Origin: Marinagarivorans sp.
GTDB lineage: Bacteria > Pseudomonadota > Gammaproteobacteria > Pseudomonadales > Cellvibrionaceae
NCBI GenBank assembly: GCA_028281865.1
Contig: JANQJB010000097.1
Location: forward strand, 1 to 64,000
Direction of reading: 5' to 3'
Length of the DNA stretch: 64,000 bases
Each line of letters starts with the position of its first letter. Within the stretch, counting starts at the first letter, position 1. Both the position numbers and the translations under genes were made by a program. Below, in pieces: positions 17,776 to 26,778 of this stretch. The notes beneath the pieces were generated by a model. The model ran no database searches and was not told the DNA's origin. It saw only the letters and a list, made by a program, of their open reading frames with translations.

Positions 17776-18636
17776 TCAAGTTCCAGTAGTATAGAACAGA
17801 GATTGAAGACGTCGATGCAGTGGTGAGGTATTTACCCCTTTTGCTACAAAACCTTCCAGTTGCTCGGGCCGTTGCGCATAGGCCTTTTGCGCGCTCTGCT
17901 CATCAGCAAAGGCTGCAAAAATGCAAGCCCCTGTCCCTGTAAGCTGTGTTGGCCCATGTTGACGAAGCCAGGCAACTGCATCTTTTACCTCTGGATACAG
18001 TTTTTCAACCAATGGTTGACAGTCGTTTTTTCCGCCCACCTCCAAGAAGGCGGCTAATGTAATGGCAGGCGTGTTTCTTGTCAAATCTTTATGAGAAAAA
18101 ATACGCTGGGTAGAAATTGAGCAATTTGGCTTGAGAACAAGGTACCATCGAGAGGGTAGTTCCAGCGGTTTAAGTTGCTCGCCAATGCCCTCTGCCCAGG
18201 CACTTTTTCCGCGCACAAAAACTGGCACATCGGCACCGAGTTGCTGACCGAGTTGTGCCAGGTGGTCCAGCGATAGCTTGAGATTCCAATACTGATTGAG
18301 TCCAAGCAAGGTTGCCGCCGCATTGCTGCTTCCGCCGCCTATTCCGCCGCCCATTGGCAATTTTTTTCTAACACTTATACGCACTCCAGGGAGTGTTTTT
18401 GTTACTTGCGCTTGCAACAGTTTAGCGGCCCTGTAAATAAGGTTTTCTTCGGGGCGAATCGTGGTATCGGGAAAATCCAGTGCTATATCTGATTGACTGT
18501 CATCGCTAAACGAAATGGTATCGCCAAAATCGAGTAGCTGAAAAACAGTTTGTAAATTGTGGTACCCGTCGTCCCGTTGGCCGAGTATATGAAGAAAAAG
18601 ATTGAGTTTAGCTGGGCTTGGCAGATTGAAGTTCAT
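17776..18636 (-). CDS. ispE: 4-diphosphocytidyl-2-C-methyl-D-erythritol kinase
   Basis: GHMP kinase of the MEP isoprenoid pathway. PSPAKLNLFLHILGQRDDGYHNLQT at the start and the glycine-rich ATP loop LPMGGGIGGGSSNAAATL are diagnostic; QLTGTGACIFAAF is the C-terminal GHMP motif. 286 residues. It follows lolB with a 13-base gap. Confidence 0.97.
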   Translation of the reverse strand: MNFNLPSPAKLNLFLHILGQRDDGYHNLQTVFQLLDFGDTISFSDDSQSDIALDFPDTTIRPEENLIYRAAKLLQAQVTKTLPGVRISVRKKLPMGGGIGGGSSNAAATLLGLNQYWNLKLSLDHLAQLGQQLGADVPVFVRGKSAWAEGIGEQLKPLELPSRWYLVLKPNCSISTQRIFSHKDLTRNTPAITLAAFLEVGGKNDCQPLVEKLYPEVKDAVAWLRQHGPTQLTGTGACIFAAFADEQSAQKAYAQRPEQLEGFVAKGVNTSPLHRRLQSLFYTTGT

Positions 18637-18649
18637 CGATAATCAATCG

Positions 18650-19246
18650 TCACTTTCTGGACCACACTTTTATCACGATCAGTACTTCTATATCCTCGCG
18701 CTTGGCAACAACTCTACCAGGTAGTCGCCAGTTGTTTAGCATGGTCGGTTTAGCATATGAAACTGTCCAACCTGCCTGCTGCAGCAATTTAATTGTGCCT
18801 AATTCGTCGATTTCTTGGTTTGTGATCTGTTCTTCAGGTGCGGGGATGCCTTTAATCCAATGCTGCAAAGGACTCACAGGGACGAACCAGCCGAATGTCG
18901 ACATCATTAAGTGTTCCGGTGTATCAGCTTTTTGCAGCGGGTGTTCGGGAACTTGAAGCGTGACTCCGCTTGACGTGCGTCTCAACCACGAAGTACCTAA
19001 GCCAAAGGGTCCGTAAAAACGGATAGTGTAGTTTTGCTTAAATTGTTGCCAGTCAAATGACGCGCTGTGAGTATCACCCGCAATTTTGACTTTAATACGT
19101 CCCTTTGCTCGCCAGTTTTTAAGTGTTGAAGCTTGGTTCCAACTTTGTTGACTTGGCAACGTGCGCGGCTGAGTGGAGCATGCAGAGAGGAAGGCCAAAA
19201 AAAGCGCTAATAATAAAAATTTAGACTTTTCCCGACCCGGCTGTAT
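18650..19246 (-). CDS. lolB: Outer-membrane lipoprotein receptor LolB, with an unusual start
   Basis: LolB receives lipoproteins from LolA and inserts them into the outer membrane. Family features include LKNWRAKGRIKVK, FDWQQF, GPFGLGTSWLRR and HWIKGIPAP. The nearest ordinary start is a TTG at 19196-19198 inside the signal sequence, which would leave only MAFLSAC. The same frame upstream encodes a proper signal, EKSKFLLLALFLAFLSAC, back to a stop near 19305, but contains no ATG, GTG, TTG or CTG before that TTG. The best candidate is ATA at 19244-19246 (giving xQPGREKSKFLLL), with AGG four bases before it. I take that as the start, as inference; a mutated ATG or a sequence error are alternatives. 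Confidence 0.8.
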   Translation of the reverse strand: MQPGREKSKFLLLALFLAFLSACSTQPRTLPSQQSWNQASTLKNWRAKGRIKVKIAGDTHSASFDWQQFKQNYTIRFYGPFGLGTSWLRRTSSGVTLQVPEHPLQKADTPEHLMMSTFGWFVPVSPLQHWIKGIPAPEEQITNQEIDELGTIKLLQQAGWTVSYAKPTMLNNWRLPGRVVAKREDIEVLIVIKVWSRK

Positions 19247-19320
19247 TGCGCCTGAGACAAAATTAGTGATTGCGAGTATCCCGATAAAACCGTTGTAACG
19301 ATCGTATTATAAATCGAGAG

Positions 19321-21108
19321 TTAATGAAGTGTCGCGTTTAAACGGCGCAAAGTGTTTTTAATTAATACGCTATCGGGTTTTTTCTTCAGGGCATCCTTCC
19401 ACACAGTTTTCGCTTCTTTACGTTTGCCCATTACCCAAAGAACTTCACCCAAATGAGCGGCGATCTCGTGGTCGGGATATTTTGCGTGTGCTTCCCTTAA
19501 ATAACTTAGTGCTTTGCGATGTTGGCCCAAGCGATAAAGTACCCAACCCATGCTATCAATCACTGCTGCGCTATCGGGATTGAGCTGGTAGGCGCGATTG
19601 ATATATTCATAAGCCTCTTCGAGGCGCTCGGTTTTATCGGCGAGTGTATAGCCGAGCGCATTTAAGGCCACGGCATTGTCTGGCGATTGAGCGATTACGG
19701 ATCTTAGATCGGATTCTGCTCCCTGCAAGTTATCCATTTGAGAGTAAAGCATCGCGCGCGCATAGAGAAGACGAGCTGAGCCTTCAATTTCTGAAAGCGC
19801 GTGGGTCAAGGTAGCATCTGCTTGTTCGAAGTTACCCTGGCGAATATAAATTTCGGATTCCAATAAATAACTTTCTTCCAGGTATTCGTTTGAATCATTT
19901 TTACGCCGTGAGGTTAAAAAAGAAAGTGCTTCTCCGGGTTTGCCATCGCGCTCAAGAATTTGTGTAATCTGACCGAGCGCCCTCGCGTAGTCACTGCCAG
20001 GTTGGACTTTGCTTAAATGGCTTAACGCGTCGAGAGAATTGCCCCGGCGCTCTTCTATCTGGCCTAGGTAGTAGTGAGCCGTTGATTGATGGCGGCCCAT
20101 GTCTACTAATTGATTGAGTGTTTGCTGCGCTTCGTCAAACTTTTTTAGTTGGTAATACACTAAACCAAGTGCAAGCGCGATGTCGGGGTCGTTTGGCAAT
20201 GACGCGTTTAATTTAGCGAATTGCTCGGCCGAAGCATTGAGATCTGTGCGAGAGAGACTGCGCGCGTAATTGAGTCGCAAACGTGTGTTTTCCGGGTAGT
20301 CTTCGACAAGTTTTTTAAAGCTTGCTTGTGCTTCGGTATTTTTTCCCAGCAGCATTAACAGGCGTGCTTCCTGGGCTCTGGCAGGGAGACTATCTGCTTT
20401 TACTACCAGTGATGCTTGGCAGGCTTTGAGTGCTTCTTCATTGTGACCTAATTGGTTTTCCAGATAGCACAAGCCTAATAATAAACGTGCATCTTGCGGA
20501 AAATCGCTGCTCAACTTCGTGTACTCGTCGCGCAGCGTTTGCACGACTTCTTTGGGCGCGCGGGACGTTGCAGCACCGAGAGAGTCGAGCCCGGAATCGT
20601 GATCGCGCTCGAGTAAAATGCGCCCGTGTTCAAAAGCTTCTATATAGCGACGAGCCATAATGAGTGCAGCGGTGGCATTCAAATGAGCTTCGTTATTTTC
20701 CGGTTCTATTTCTGTCCACAGTAGCGACATTTCTACAGCGGGTTTGGTGGCATTGATGAAGCGCGCAAGGCGCGAGGCTCGAGCGACGACGCCGGCATCG
20801 CGCGTGCTTTGCGCTTGCTGAACATAATTGCCAAGCATAATGTCGAACCGATTGCGACCACCGGCGAGTTCAGCGACTAGCAGAGTGTAAAGCGTATTTT
20901 CGTCGAAAGCCTTGTAGATGATTTCTGGTTCCGGAGTGCTGATAATGGGTTCAGCGGGAATCTCGGCTAGCGGTTCAGCAGGCGCCTCTTGCTTGATTGG
21001 CATTGTGCAGCCACTGATGAATAGCACTAAAAGTATTAGGGTTATGCGATAAGTGAGTTGTTGGCTCTGTGGTATTAACGATAGGGTCATACGATAAATC
21101 AACTGCAC
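19321..21108 (-). CDS. TPR-repeat lipoprotein upstream of lolB
   Basis: A 595-residue protein with a lipoprotein signal ending LFISGC (cysteine 34) and about ten tetratricopeptide-like repeats (for example LALGLVYYQLKKFDEAQQTL, AVIDSMGWVLYRLGQHRKAL, EIAAHLGEVLWVMGKRKEA). It corresponds in place and form to the Pseudomonas PA4667-type TPR protein encoded next to lolB. Role unknown; TPR lipoproteins usually hold protein complexes at the envelope. It probably shares a transcript with lolB and ispE. Confidence 0.85.
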   Translation of the reverse strand: MQLIYRMTLSLIPQSQQLTYRITLILLVLFISGCTMPIKQEAPAEPLAEIPAEPIISTPEPEIIYKAFDENTLYTLLVAELAGGRNRFDIMLGNYVQQAQSTRDAGVVARASRLARFINATKPAVEMSLLWTEIEPENNEAHLNATAALIMARRYIEAFEHGRILLERDHDSGLDSLGAATSRAPKEVVQTLRDEYTKLSSDFPQDARLLLGLCYLENQLGHNEEALKACQASLVVKADSLPARAQEARLLMLLGKNTEAQASFKKLVEDYPENTRLRLNYARSLSRTDLNASAEQFAKLNASLPNDPDIALALGLVYYQLKKFDEAQQTLNQLVDMGRHQSTAHYYLGQIEERRGNSLDALSHLSKVQPGSDYARALGQITQILERDGKPGEALSFLTSRRKNDSNEYLEESYLLESEIYIRQGNFEQADATLTHALSEIEGSARLLYARAMLYSQMDNLQGAESDLRSVIAQSPDNAVALNALGYTLADKTERLEEAYEYINRAYQLNPDSAAVIDSMGWVLYRLGQHRKALSYLREAHAKYPDHEIAAHLGEVLWVMGKRKEAKTVWKDALKKKPDSVLIKNTLRRLNATLH

Positions 21109-21431
21109 TGAAGTTGGATGGCAACTGCTTGTCCGTCAGCTAACATTTTACGCGCTTTGTTGCGTATAGAGTCAATCGCAGTAAGTTAAAAAATTGAGTC
21201 TATAACTTAAATATAAACCCATGAAGCGCAAATATTAACCTAAATGCGGTCTAGTTGTGATATGTGACCGCGTATGACAACCAGACGGCTAACAATTGGA
21301 CAATCGGTCGCATATAAAGTGCATAAGAGTGTGAACTTTTGGCCATATCACGGTAGAGGTCTTGCCAGAGAGAGGGCTTATAACGACAATGTCCGGCTTG
21401 CTTACGTCTTAAGAGACAGATTTAGGGTTCA
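21109..21431. other. Divergent promoter region between the TPR gene and hemA
   Basis: A 323-base A/T-rich spacer with no coding frame. On the minus strand TTGACT (21170-21175) and TAAAAT (21145-21150) form a sigma-70-like pair, though with a long 19-base spacer, about 35 bases before the TPR start. For hemA no convincing -35/-10 pair stands out; TTGGAC near 21296 is followed by an A/T-rich CATATAAAG. Confidence 0.4.
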
Positions 21432-22724
21432 ATGACGTTAATTGCGTTGGGAATTAATCACACGACTGCATCGGTTGAAGTGCGTGAGGCTGTTGCTTTT
21501 GCCCCGAATCAAATGATGGAGGCATTGCAAAACGCACGTGAACACGCGGGTGCTTCCGAGGTAGCCATCCTGTCCACCTGCAACCGGACGGAGGTGTATG
21601 CCGAAATGGAAGCGGGCGGCGCTCGCCTCCTTGAGTGGCTATCGCACTTTCACAGCACCGAATTTGAGGCATTGCAATTAAGCCACTATGAGTATGTCGG
21701 TGTCGATGCAGCGCGCCACATGATGAAAGTGGCAAGTGGCTTGGATTCGATGGTGCTCGGTGAGCCGCAAATTCTCGGTCAGATGAAATCCGCCTACGCC
21801 GCAGCAAATGACGCAGGTACGCTCGGAGCACGACTGCACGGCGCATTTCACAAAATCTTTTCAGTTGCCAAACGTGTGCGTTCGGAGACAGCTATTGGTG
21901 AAAACCCTGTATCGGTTGCCTATGCCGCTGTTTCGCTTGCGCAACAAATATTTTCCGACCTTAAGCAAGATACTGCACTGTTAATCGGAGCAGGGGAAAC
22001 GGTGGAATTGGTTGCGCGGCATTTAGTAGACCAAGGGATAAAAAAAATACTCGTGGCCAATCGTACGCTCAGTAATGCGGCAAAATTGGCCGAGGAATTT
22101 AACGGTGAAGCAATGCTGCTTGCCGATATGCCCGATAACCTTCACCGAGCCGATATCGTTATTTCCTCAACTGCCAGCCAGCTTCCGTTGTTAGGCAAAG
22201 GTGCTGTGGAAAGTGCGCTAAAAAAACGGCGACACAAACCGATGTTTATGGTCGATATCGCCGTGCCGCGCGATATCGAAGTGCAGGTCGGGGAGCTCGA
22301 CGATGTTTATCTTTATACAGTTGATGACTTAAAAGATGTTATTGATGAAAATATGCGCTCGCGGGAGCAGGCAGCGCAAATCGCCGCAGAAATTGTCGAG
22401 GAAGGTGTAAAACACTACCACGACGAACTAAAATCTTTAGACGCGGTGATGACGGTTAAATTATTTCGTCAGGCCATCGAGGAACTGCGTGATATTGAAC
22501 TGAGCAAAGCGATTAAAACCATGCAAAATGGGGGTGACCCCGAAACTGTTTTGCAGCAATTTGCGCGCAATTTTGCCAATAAAATTATGCATAAACCCAC
22601 TCAACAATTGCGCAAAGCCGGCACTGACGGCGACTATCAACTTATCAACGATATTCAGACCTTATTTGAACTCGACGTCTCCGACCTGCCGGTTGAGAGC
22701 GATCCAAAGCAATCCATTGATTAG
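21432..22724 (+). CDS. hemA: Glutamyl-tRNA reductase
   Basis: First committed enzyme of the C5 tetrapyrrole pathway, reducing glutamyl-tRNA to glutamate semialdehyde with NADPH. STCNRTEVY carries the catalytic C50, with GLDSMVLGEPQILGQ and an NADPH-binding LLIGAGETVELVARHL. 430 residues matches the family. It heads hemA-prfA-prmC-moeB. Confidence 0.98.
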   Translation: MTLIALGINHTTASVEVREAVAFAPNQMMEALQNAREHAGASEVAILSTCNRTEVYAEMEAGGARLLEWLSHFHSTEFEALQLSHYEYVGVDAARHMMKVASGLDSMVLGEPQILGQMKSAYAAANDAGTLGARLHGAFHKIFSVAKRVRSETAIGENPVSVAYAAVSLAQQIFSDLKQDTALLIGAGETVELVARHLVDQGIKKILVANRTLSNAAKLAEEFNGEAMLLADMPDNLHRADIVISSTASQLPLLGKGAVESALKKRRHKPMFMVDIAVPRDIEVQVGELDDVYLYTVDDLKDVIDENMRSREQAAQIAAEIVEEGVKHYHDELKSLDAVMTVKLFRQAIEELRDIELSKAIKTMQNGGDPETVLQQFARNFANKIMHKPTQQLRKAGTDGDYQLINDIQTLFELDVSDLPVESDPKQSID

Positions 22725-22803
22725 CTAGGCTACTCTATTTTATTTGACTCTGCGTTTTATTTGCAGGGCGTAGAGTATATTGTGATTCCTATGAGAGAAA
22801 AAA

Positions 22804-23886
22804 ATGAAAGAATCTATTTTACAAAAACTTGAAACTCTCGGTGAGCGTTACACCGAAGTGGGTCATCTGCTCAGTGATGGTGAGGTTATCGCCGATCAAA
22901 ATCGATTTCGTGATTTATCAAAAGAGTATGCCGAATTAGAACCGGTGGTAAAGTGTTACGAGCAGTACTGCGCTGTTCTTGGTGATATCGACGAAGCAAA
23001 AAACTTATTGAAAGACGGCGACAGCGATATGCGCGAAATGGCTCAGGAAGAGCTTACCGAAAGTGAAGAAAAACGAGCGCCATTAGAATTGGAATTGCAA
23101 AAATTATTGTTGCCAAAAGATCCCAACGACGAAAAAAATGTGTTTTTAGAAATTCGTGCCGGTACTGGTGGCGATGAAGCGGCGATTTTTTCCGGGGACT
23201 TATTTCGTATGTATTCACGTTTTGCGGAATCGCAGCGTTGGCGAGTCGAAGTTATATCTGAGAGTGAAGGTGAGCACGGCGGCTACAAAGAAATTATCAC
23301 GCGCGTAGTAGGCCAAGGTGTTTACTCGAAATTGAAATTTGAATCGGGCGCGCATCGCGTGCAACGTGTGCCGACAACCGAATCTCAGGGTCGCATTCAC
23401 ACTTCTGCATGCACGGTGGCGGTTATGCCCGAAGCCGATGAAACAGACGAAGTCGATATCAATAAAAACGATTTACGTATCGACACCTTTCGTGCGAGTG
23501 GTGCCGGTGGACAGCATGTCAATAAAACGGATTCTGCTATTCGTATTACTCACTTGCCTAGCGGGATTGTCGTGGAATGTCAGGACGAACGTTCACAACA
23601 TAAAAATAAAGCAAAAGCCATGGCCTTGCTCGCGACAAAATTAAATAGTGCAGCAGAAGAGGCGGCTGCGAAAGAGATTTCGGATGAGCGTCGAACTTTG
23701 GTTGGTAGCGGTGATCGCTCAGAGCGTATTCGTACTTACAATTATCCGCAAGGCCGGGTTACCGATCACCGAATTAATTTAACGCTCTATAAATTAAATG
23801 AAGTCATGGAAGGCGAACTTGGAGAAATTATTCAGCCTTTGATCAATGAGTTTCAGGCAGACCAGCTGGCGGCACTGGGAGAATAG
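22804..23886 (+). CDS. prfA: Peptide chain release factor 1
   Basis: Reads UAA and UAG stop codons. [21 protein letters not shown] contains the GGQ hydrolysis motif, methylated by PrmC, and [16 protein letters not shown] carries the stop-reading P-x-T tripeptide. 360 residues, with ATG start and GAGAAA just upstream. PrmC, encoded next, is its modifying enzyme. Confidence 0.98.
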   Translation: MKESILQKLETLGERYTEVGHLLSDGEVIADQNRFRDLSKEYAELEPVVKCYEQYCAVLGDIDEAKNLLKDGDSDMREMAQEELTESEEKRAPLELELQKLLLPKDPNDEKNVFLEIRAGTGGDEAAIFSGDLFRMYSRFAESQRWRVEVISESEGEHGGYKEIITRVVGQGVYSKLKFESGAHRVQRVPTTESQGRIHTSACTVAVMPEADETDEVDINKNDLRIDTFRASGAGGQHVNKTDSAIRITHLPSGIVVECQDERSQHKNKAKAMALLATKLNSAAEEAAAKEISDERRTLVGSGDRSERIRTYNYPQGRVTDHRINLTLYKLNEVMEGELGEIIQPLINEFQADQLAALGE

Positions 23887-23887
23887 T

Positions 23888-24718
23888 TTGAATATTGCGC
23901 AGGCGCTAGCATTGTCTTCTTCGTTAGAAAGAAATAGTGATTCCGCGCGTTTGGATGCGGAAGTATTACTGGCGTTTGTGTTGGATAAAAATCGGGAATA
24001 TCTATACACCTGGCCTGAAAAAATATTAACGTTGTCTCAGCAATCCAAATTTCGCCTATTAATTGAAAAGCGTAAACAGGGCCAACCGATCGCTTATTTA
24101 ATTGGGCAAAAAGAATTTTGGAGTTTGACGTTAACGGTGAGTGACGCGACGATAATTCCCCGGCCCGATACGGAAAGGCTTGTTGAGCTTGCATTAGAAC
24201 TCAAAGGTGAAGACGCGTTAACGGCACTAGATTTGGGCACGGGCACTGGTGCAATTGCTTTGGCGCTCGCCCATGAGAGAAACAATTGGCAAATTATTGC
24301 TGTAGATAATCATGCACCCGCTTTGATGTTGGCGGAAGAAAATAAGCGTTTGCTGAAAATAGCCAATGTACAAACGCTGTTGAGTGATTGGTTTTGCGAA
24401 GTAGACGAGCACTTCGATTTGATTGTCAGTAACCCCCCTTATATTGACGAAATGGATGAGCATCTACAACAAGGTGATGTGCGTTTTGAGCCTCGATCCG
24501 CACTTGTGGCGAGTGAGCGAGGGCTTGGAGATATTATGGCAATTGCCGAGCAGTCTAGGTCCTATTTAAACAAGGCCGGTTTATTGCTTTTTGAACATGG
24601 GAGCCAACAAGCTGAGGAAGTTCGCGCAGTATTAAATCGTTTTGGTTATGATGCTGTGACAACTTTTCAAGATTACAGTCACAACGATCGTGTAACAGGT
24701 GGTTATTGGCATGGCTGA
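23888..24718 (+). CDS. prmC: Release-factor glutamine N5-methyltransferase
   Basis: Methylates the glutamine of the GGQ motif in RF1 and RF2. Carries ALDLGTGTGAIALALA for S-adenosylmethionine binding and the signature VSNPPYI. I chose the TTG at 23888-23890, two bases past the prfA stop with GGGAGA in front, because the family N-terminus (an amphipathic helix then RLDAEVLLAFVL) begins there; an upstream in-frame ATG at 23846 would only add translation of prfA sequence. Confidence 0.94.
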   Translation: MNIAQALALSSSLERNSDSARLDAEVLLAFVLDKNREYLYTWPEKILTLSQQSKFRLLIEKRKQGQPIAYLIGQKEFWSLTLTVSDATIIPRPDTERLVELALELKGEDALTALDLGTGTGAIALALAHERNNWQIIAVDNHAPALMLAEENKRLLKIANVQTLLSDWFCEVDEHFDLIVSNPPYIDEMDEHLQQGDVRFEPRSALVASERGLGDIMAIAEQSRSYLNKAGLLLFEHGSQQAEEVRAVLNRFGYDAVTTFQDYSHNDRVTGGYWHG

Positions 24719-25475
24719 CCTTACCTTGAACGACGAAGAGTTACTGCGCTACAGCCGGCAAATTATGTTGCCCAAATTTGATGTTACAGGCCAACTCGCA
24801 TTAAAAAAATCGACTGTTTTAATTGTCGGTATTGGCGGGCTTGGTTGCCCGGTCGCGCTGTATTTGGCTGGCGCCGGCATTGGCCATTTGATACTGGTGG
24901 ACGACGACGAGGTGGAAATCAGTAATCTGCCTCGTCAAATTGCGCACACTGAAAATCGTCTTGGCGAAAAGAAAGTTGACTCTGCACAGCAGCAAATTCA
25001 GGCATTAAATTCCACGACAAAAATTACTACTCACGCATCGCGGCTGTCAGATTCAGAACTGAGCGATTTATTAACGCAGGTCGATATTGTTGCGGATTGC
25101 ACTGATAATTTTTCCACGCGACAACAAATCAATCGCCTTTGTTTGAAGAGCAGAACGCCTCTTGTATCGGGGGCTGCAATTCGTATGGAAGGACAAATTA
25201 CGGTGTTTGACGCGCGCGATAACCAAAGTCCTTGTTATCATTGCCTATACAGTGCTGATGTGGAACAGGAGTTAACGTGTTCACAAAATGGTGTTATGTC
25301 ACCTCTAGTGGGTTTAATTGGGTCTTATCAGGCAATTGAGATAATTAAGATGTTAACTAATATGGGTGAATCTCTTGTTGGCCGTGTACAGTTGTTTGAC
25401 GGTATGAGTTCACAATGGCGTGAATTTAAGCTCGCACGTGACCCCAAATGTGCTGTTTGCGAGAACAGAAAATAA
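24711..25475 (+). CDS. moeB: MoeB/ThiF/HesA-family adenylyltransferase
   Basis: E1-like enzyme that adenylates the C-terminus of MoaD (molybdopterin synthase) or ThiS. Features: a GIGGLGCPVALYLAGAGIG nucleotide-binding loop, DDDEVEISNLPRQ, ADCTDNFSTR, and two zinc CxxC pairs (CYHC and CAVC). The ATG at 24711 overlaps the prmC stop by eight bases and begins MADLTLNDEELLRYSRQ, as the family does; the GTG at 24699 is less likely. Place after prmC matches Pseudomonas, where it is annotated moeB. Confidence 0.9.
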   Translation: MADLTLNDEELLRYSRQIMLPKFDVTGQLALKKSTVLIVGIGGLGCPVALYLAGAGIGHLILVDDDEVEISNLPRQIAHTENRLGEKKVDSAQQQIQALNSTTKITTHASRLSDSELSDLLTQVDIVADCTDNFSTRQQINRLCLKSRTPLVSGAAIRMEGQITVFDARDNQSPCYHCLYSADVEQELTCSQNGVMSPLVGLIGSYQAIEIIKMLTNMGESLVGRVQLFDGMSSQWREFKLARDPKCAVCENRK

Positions 25476-25487
25476 TTTTTTCTCTGC

Positions 25488-26381
25488 TCATTTAGAAGCG
25501 TCAAGCCAAGATTGTAAGTTGGTGTTTTTGAATGTGAACCCTTGATCAATTAACTTCTTTGGCAGCACCCGCTGGCTAGAAAGTAGAAGCTCCTCGCCCA
25601 TTTCACCCAGTAGGATTTTGATCATAAATTTAGGTAGAGATGAACTGATAACAGTATTGAAGTGTTTGGCGAGAGCTTGAGTAAAATCTTGATTCGTTAG
25701 CGGCTCTGGCGAAGTAACATTATACGCACCGCTGGCATTTTCATTATTGATCAACCACAACAATGACGATACGGCGTCGTCGATAGCGACCCAAGAAAAC
25801 CACTGCTTGCCGTCTCCATTTTTCACCGCAACCTTGAACCTAAAAGGCTGCACCATTTTTTCATATGCGCCACCTTCAGCAGAGAGCACTACTCCAAAGC
25901 GAGTAATACATGTGCGAATCGATTTCTCCTGCAAAGGCTTTAACGCAAGTTCCCAATCAGAGCAAAGCTGGTGGCCAAAACCGCTGCCCCCAGAGCTCTC
26001 TTCCGTTAGCGCCTTATCGCCTTGGGAACCATAAAAGCCAATGGCTGACGCAGAGAGAAAACATTTTGGAGGTGTTGCAGCCTTGCAGCAAAATTCTACA
26101 AGTTTAGTTGTAACGGCTAAGCGGCTGTTACGCAATATTTGCTTGTAATTGTTGCTCCATCGTTTGGCTGCAATGGAAGCGCCGGCGAGATTCACGACGA
26201 CATCACACGGCTCAGAAACATTTGCCAACTGATCTAGGTTTATCGCCTCCGCAGCGGGTCGAGCCGCATGCAATTTTTGCGGGTTGCGCGTGATGATTGT
26301 AACCTTATGGCCGTGTGCCAAGACTTTCTCCGTTAGAGCAGAACCGATCAATCCAGTACCGCCAGAAATCAAAAAGTGCAT
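25488..26381 (-). CDS. TIGR01777-family NAD(P)-binding epimerase-like protein
   Basis: Short-chain dehydrogenase-type protein (YfcH / SDR39U1 group) of undetermined substrate. MHFLISGGTGLIGSALTE is the Rossmann motif, VVNLAGASI and SASAIGFYG are family motifs, and a DUF1731 C-terminal domain (LLGEMGEELLLSSQRVLPKKL) is present. I chose the ATG at 26379-26381, which precedes the Rossmann strand directly; the longer frame to 26450 adds 23 unlikely residues. Convergent with moeB, where murI stands in Pseudomonas. Confidence 0.88.
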   Translation of the reverse strand: MHFLISGGTGLIGSALTEKVLAHGHKVTIITRNPQKLHAARPAAEAINLDQLANVSEPCDVVVNLAGASIAAKRWSNNYKQILRNSRLAVTTKLVEFCCKAATPPKCFLSASAIGFYGSQGDKALTEESSGGSGFGHQLCSDWELALKPLQEKSIRTCITRFGVVLSAEGGAYEKMVQPFRFKVAVKNGDGKQWFSWVAIDDAVSSLLWLINNENASGAYNVTSPEPLTNQDFTQALAKHFNTVISSSLPKFMIKILLGEMGEELLLSSQRVLPKKLIDQGFTFKNTNLQSWLDASK

Positions 26382-26778
26382 GCGAATATCCAGTCGAGTT
26401 TTGTCATTGATACGATCTTTTTGGTTGGGCCGATGAGTAAATGACCTCACATCAATCGTACAGTTGCTATTTCCTTGTATTGATATTTCGTATTACTTGT
26501 CTACCAATGCTTCCGTATGGTTTCATTGAATGCTAAGAGCTGCACTTGAATTTGAATAGCACTTGAAATTATTTGTGCAATTAGTATAGAGTGCGGTTGC
26601 TGACAATTCCCTGGCATTTAAAACCCGAGAAAACACAAACAGCTTTAAAAATCCGCGCGCCTGAGCGAGCAGTAGAGTAAATTTGAGGAGCTAATAAAAC
26701 GACTCACACGCTAACTGCGATTCTCTAATCGTTATCGTTTGGTGAAATGAGTTCCGTATTTGTTTTACGGATTGGGCT
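26382..26778. other. Divergent spacer before the acyltransferase
   Basis: About 400 bases with no supported gene on either strand and no strong inverted repeat. It must contain the promoters of the two divergent genes but I see no clear -35/-10 pair. Confidence 0.4.

Noticed and set aside
23846-23887. Upstream ATG start for prmC
   Set aside because: It only translates the end of prfA out of frame; the TTG at 23888 has a better ribosome binding site and fits the family N-terminus.
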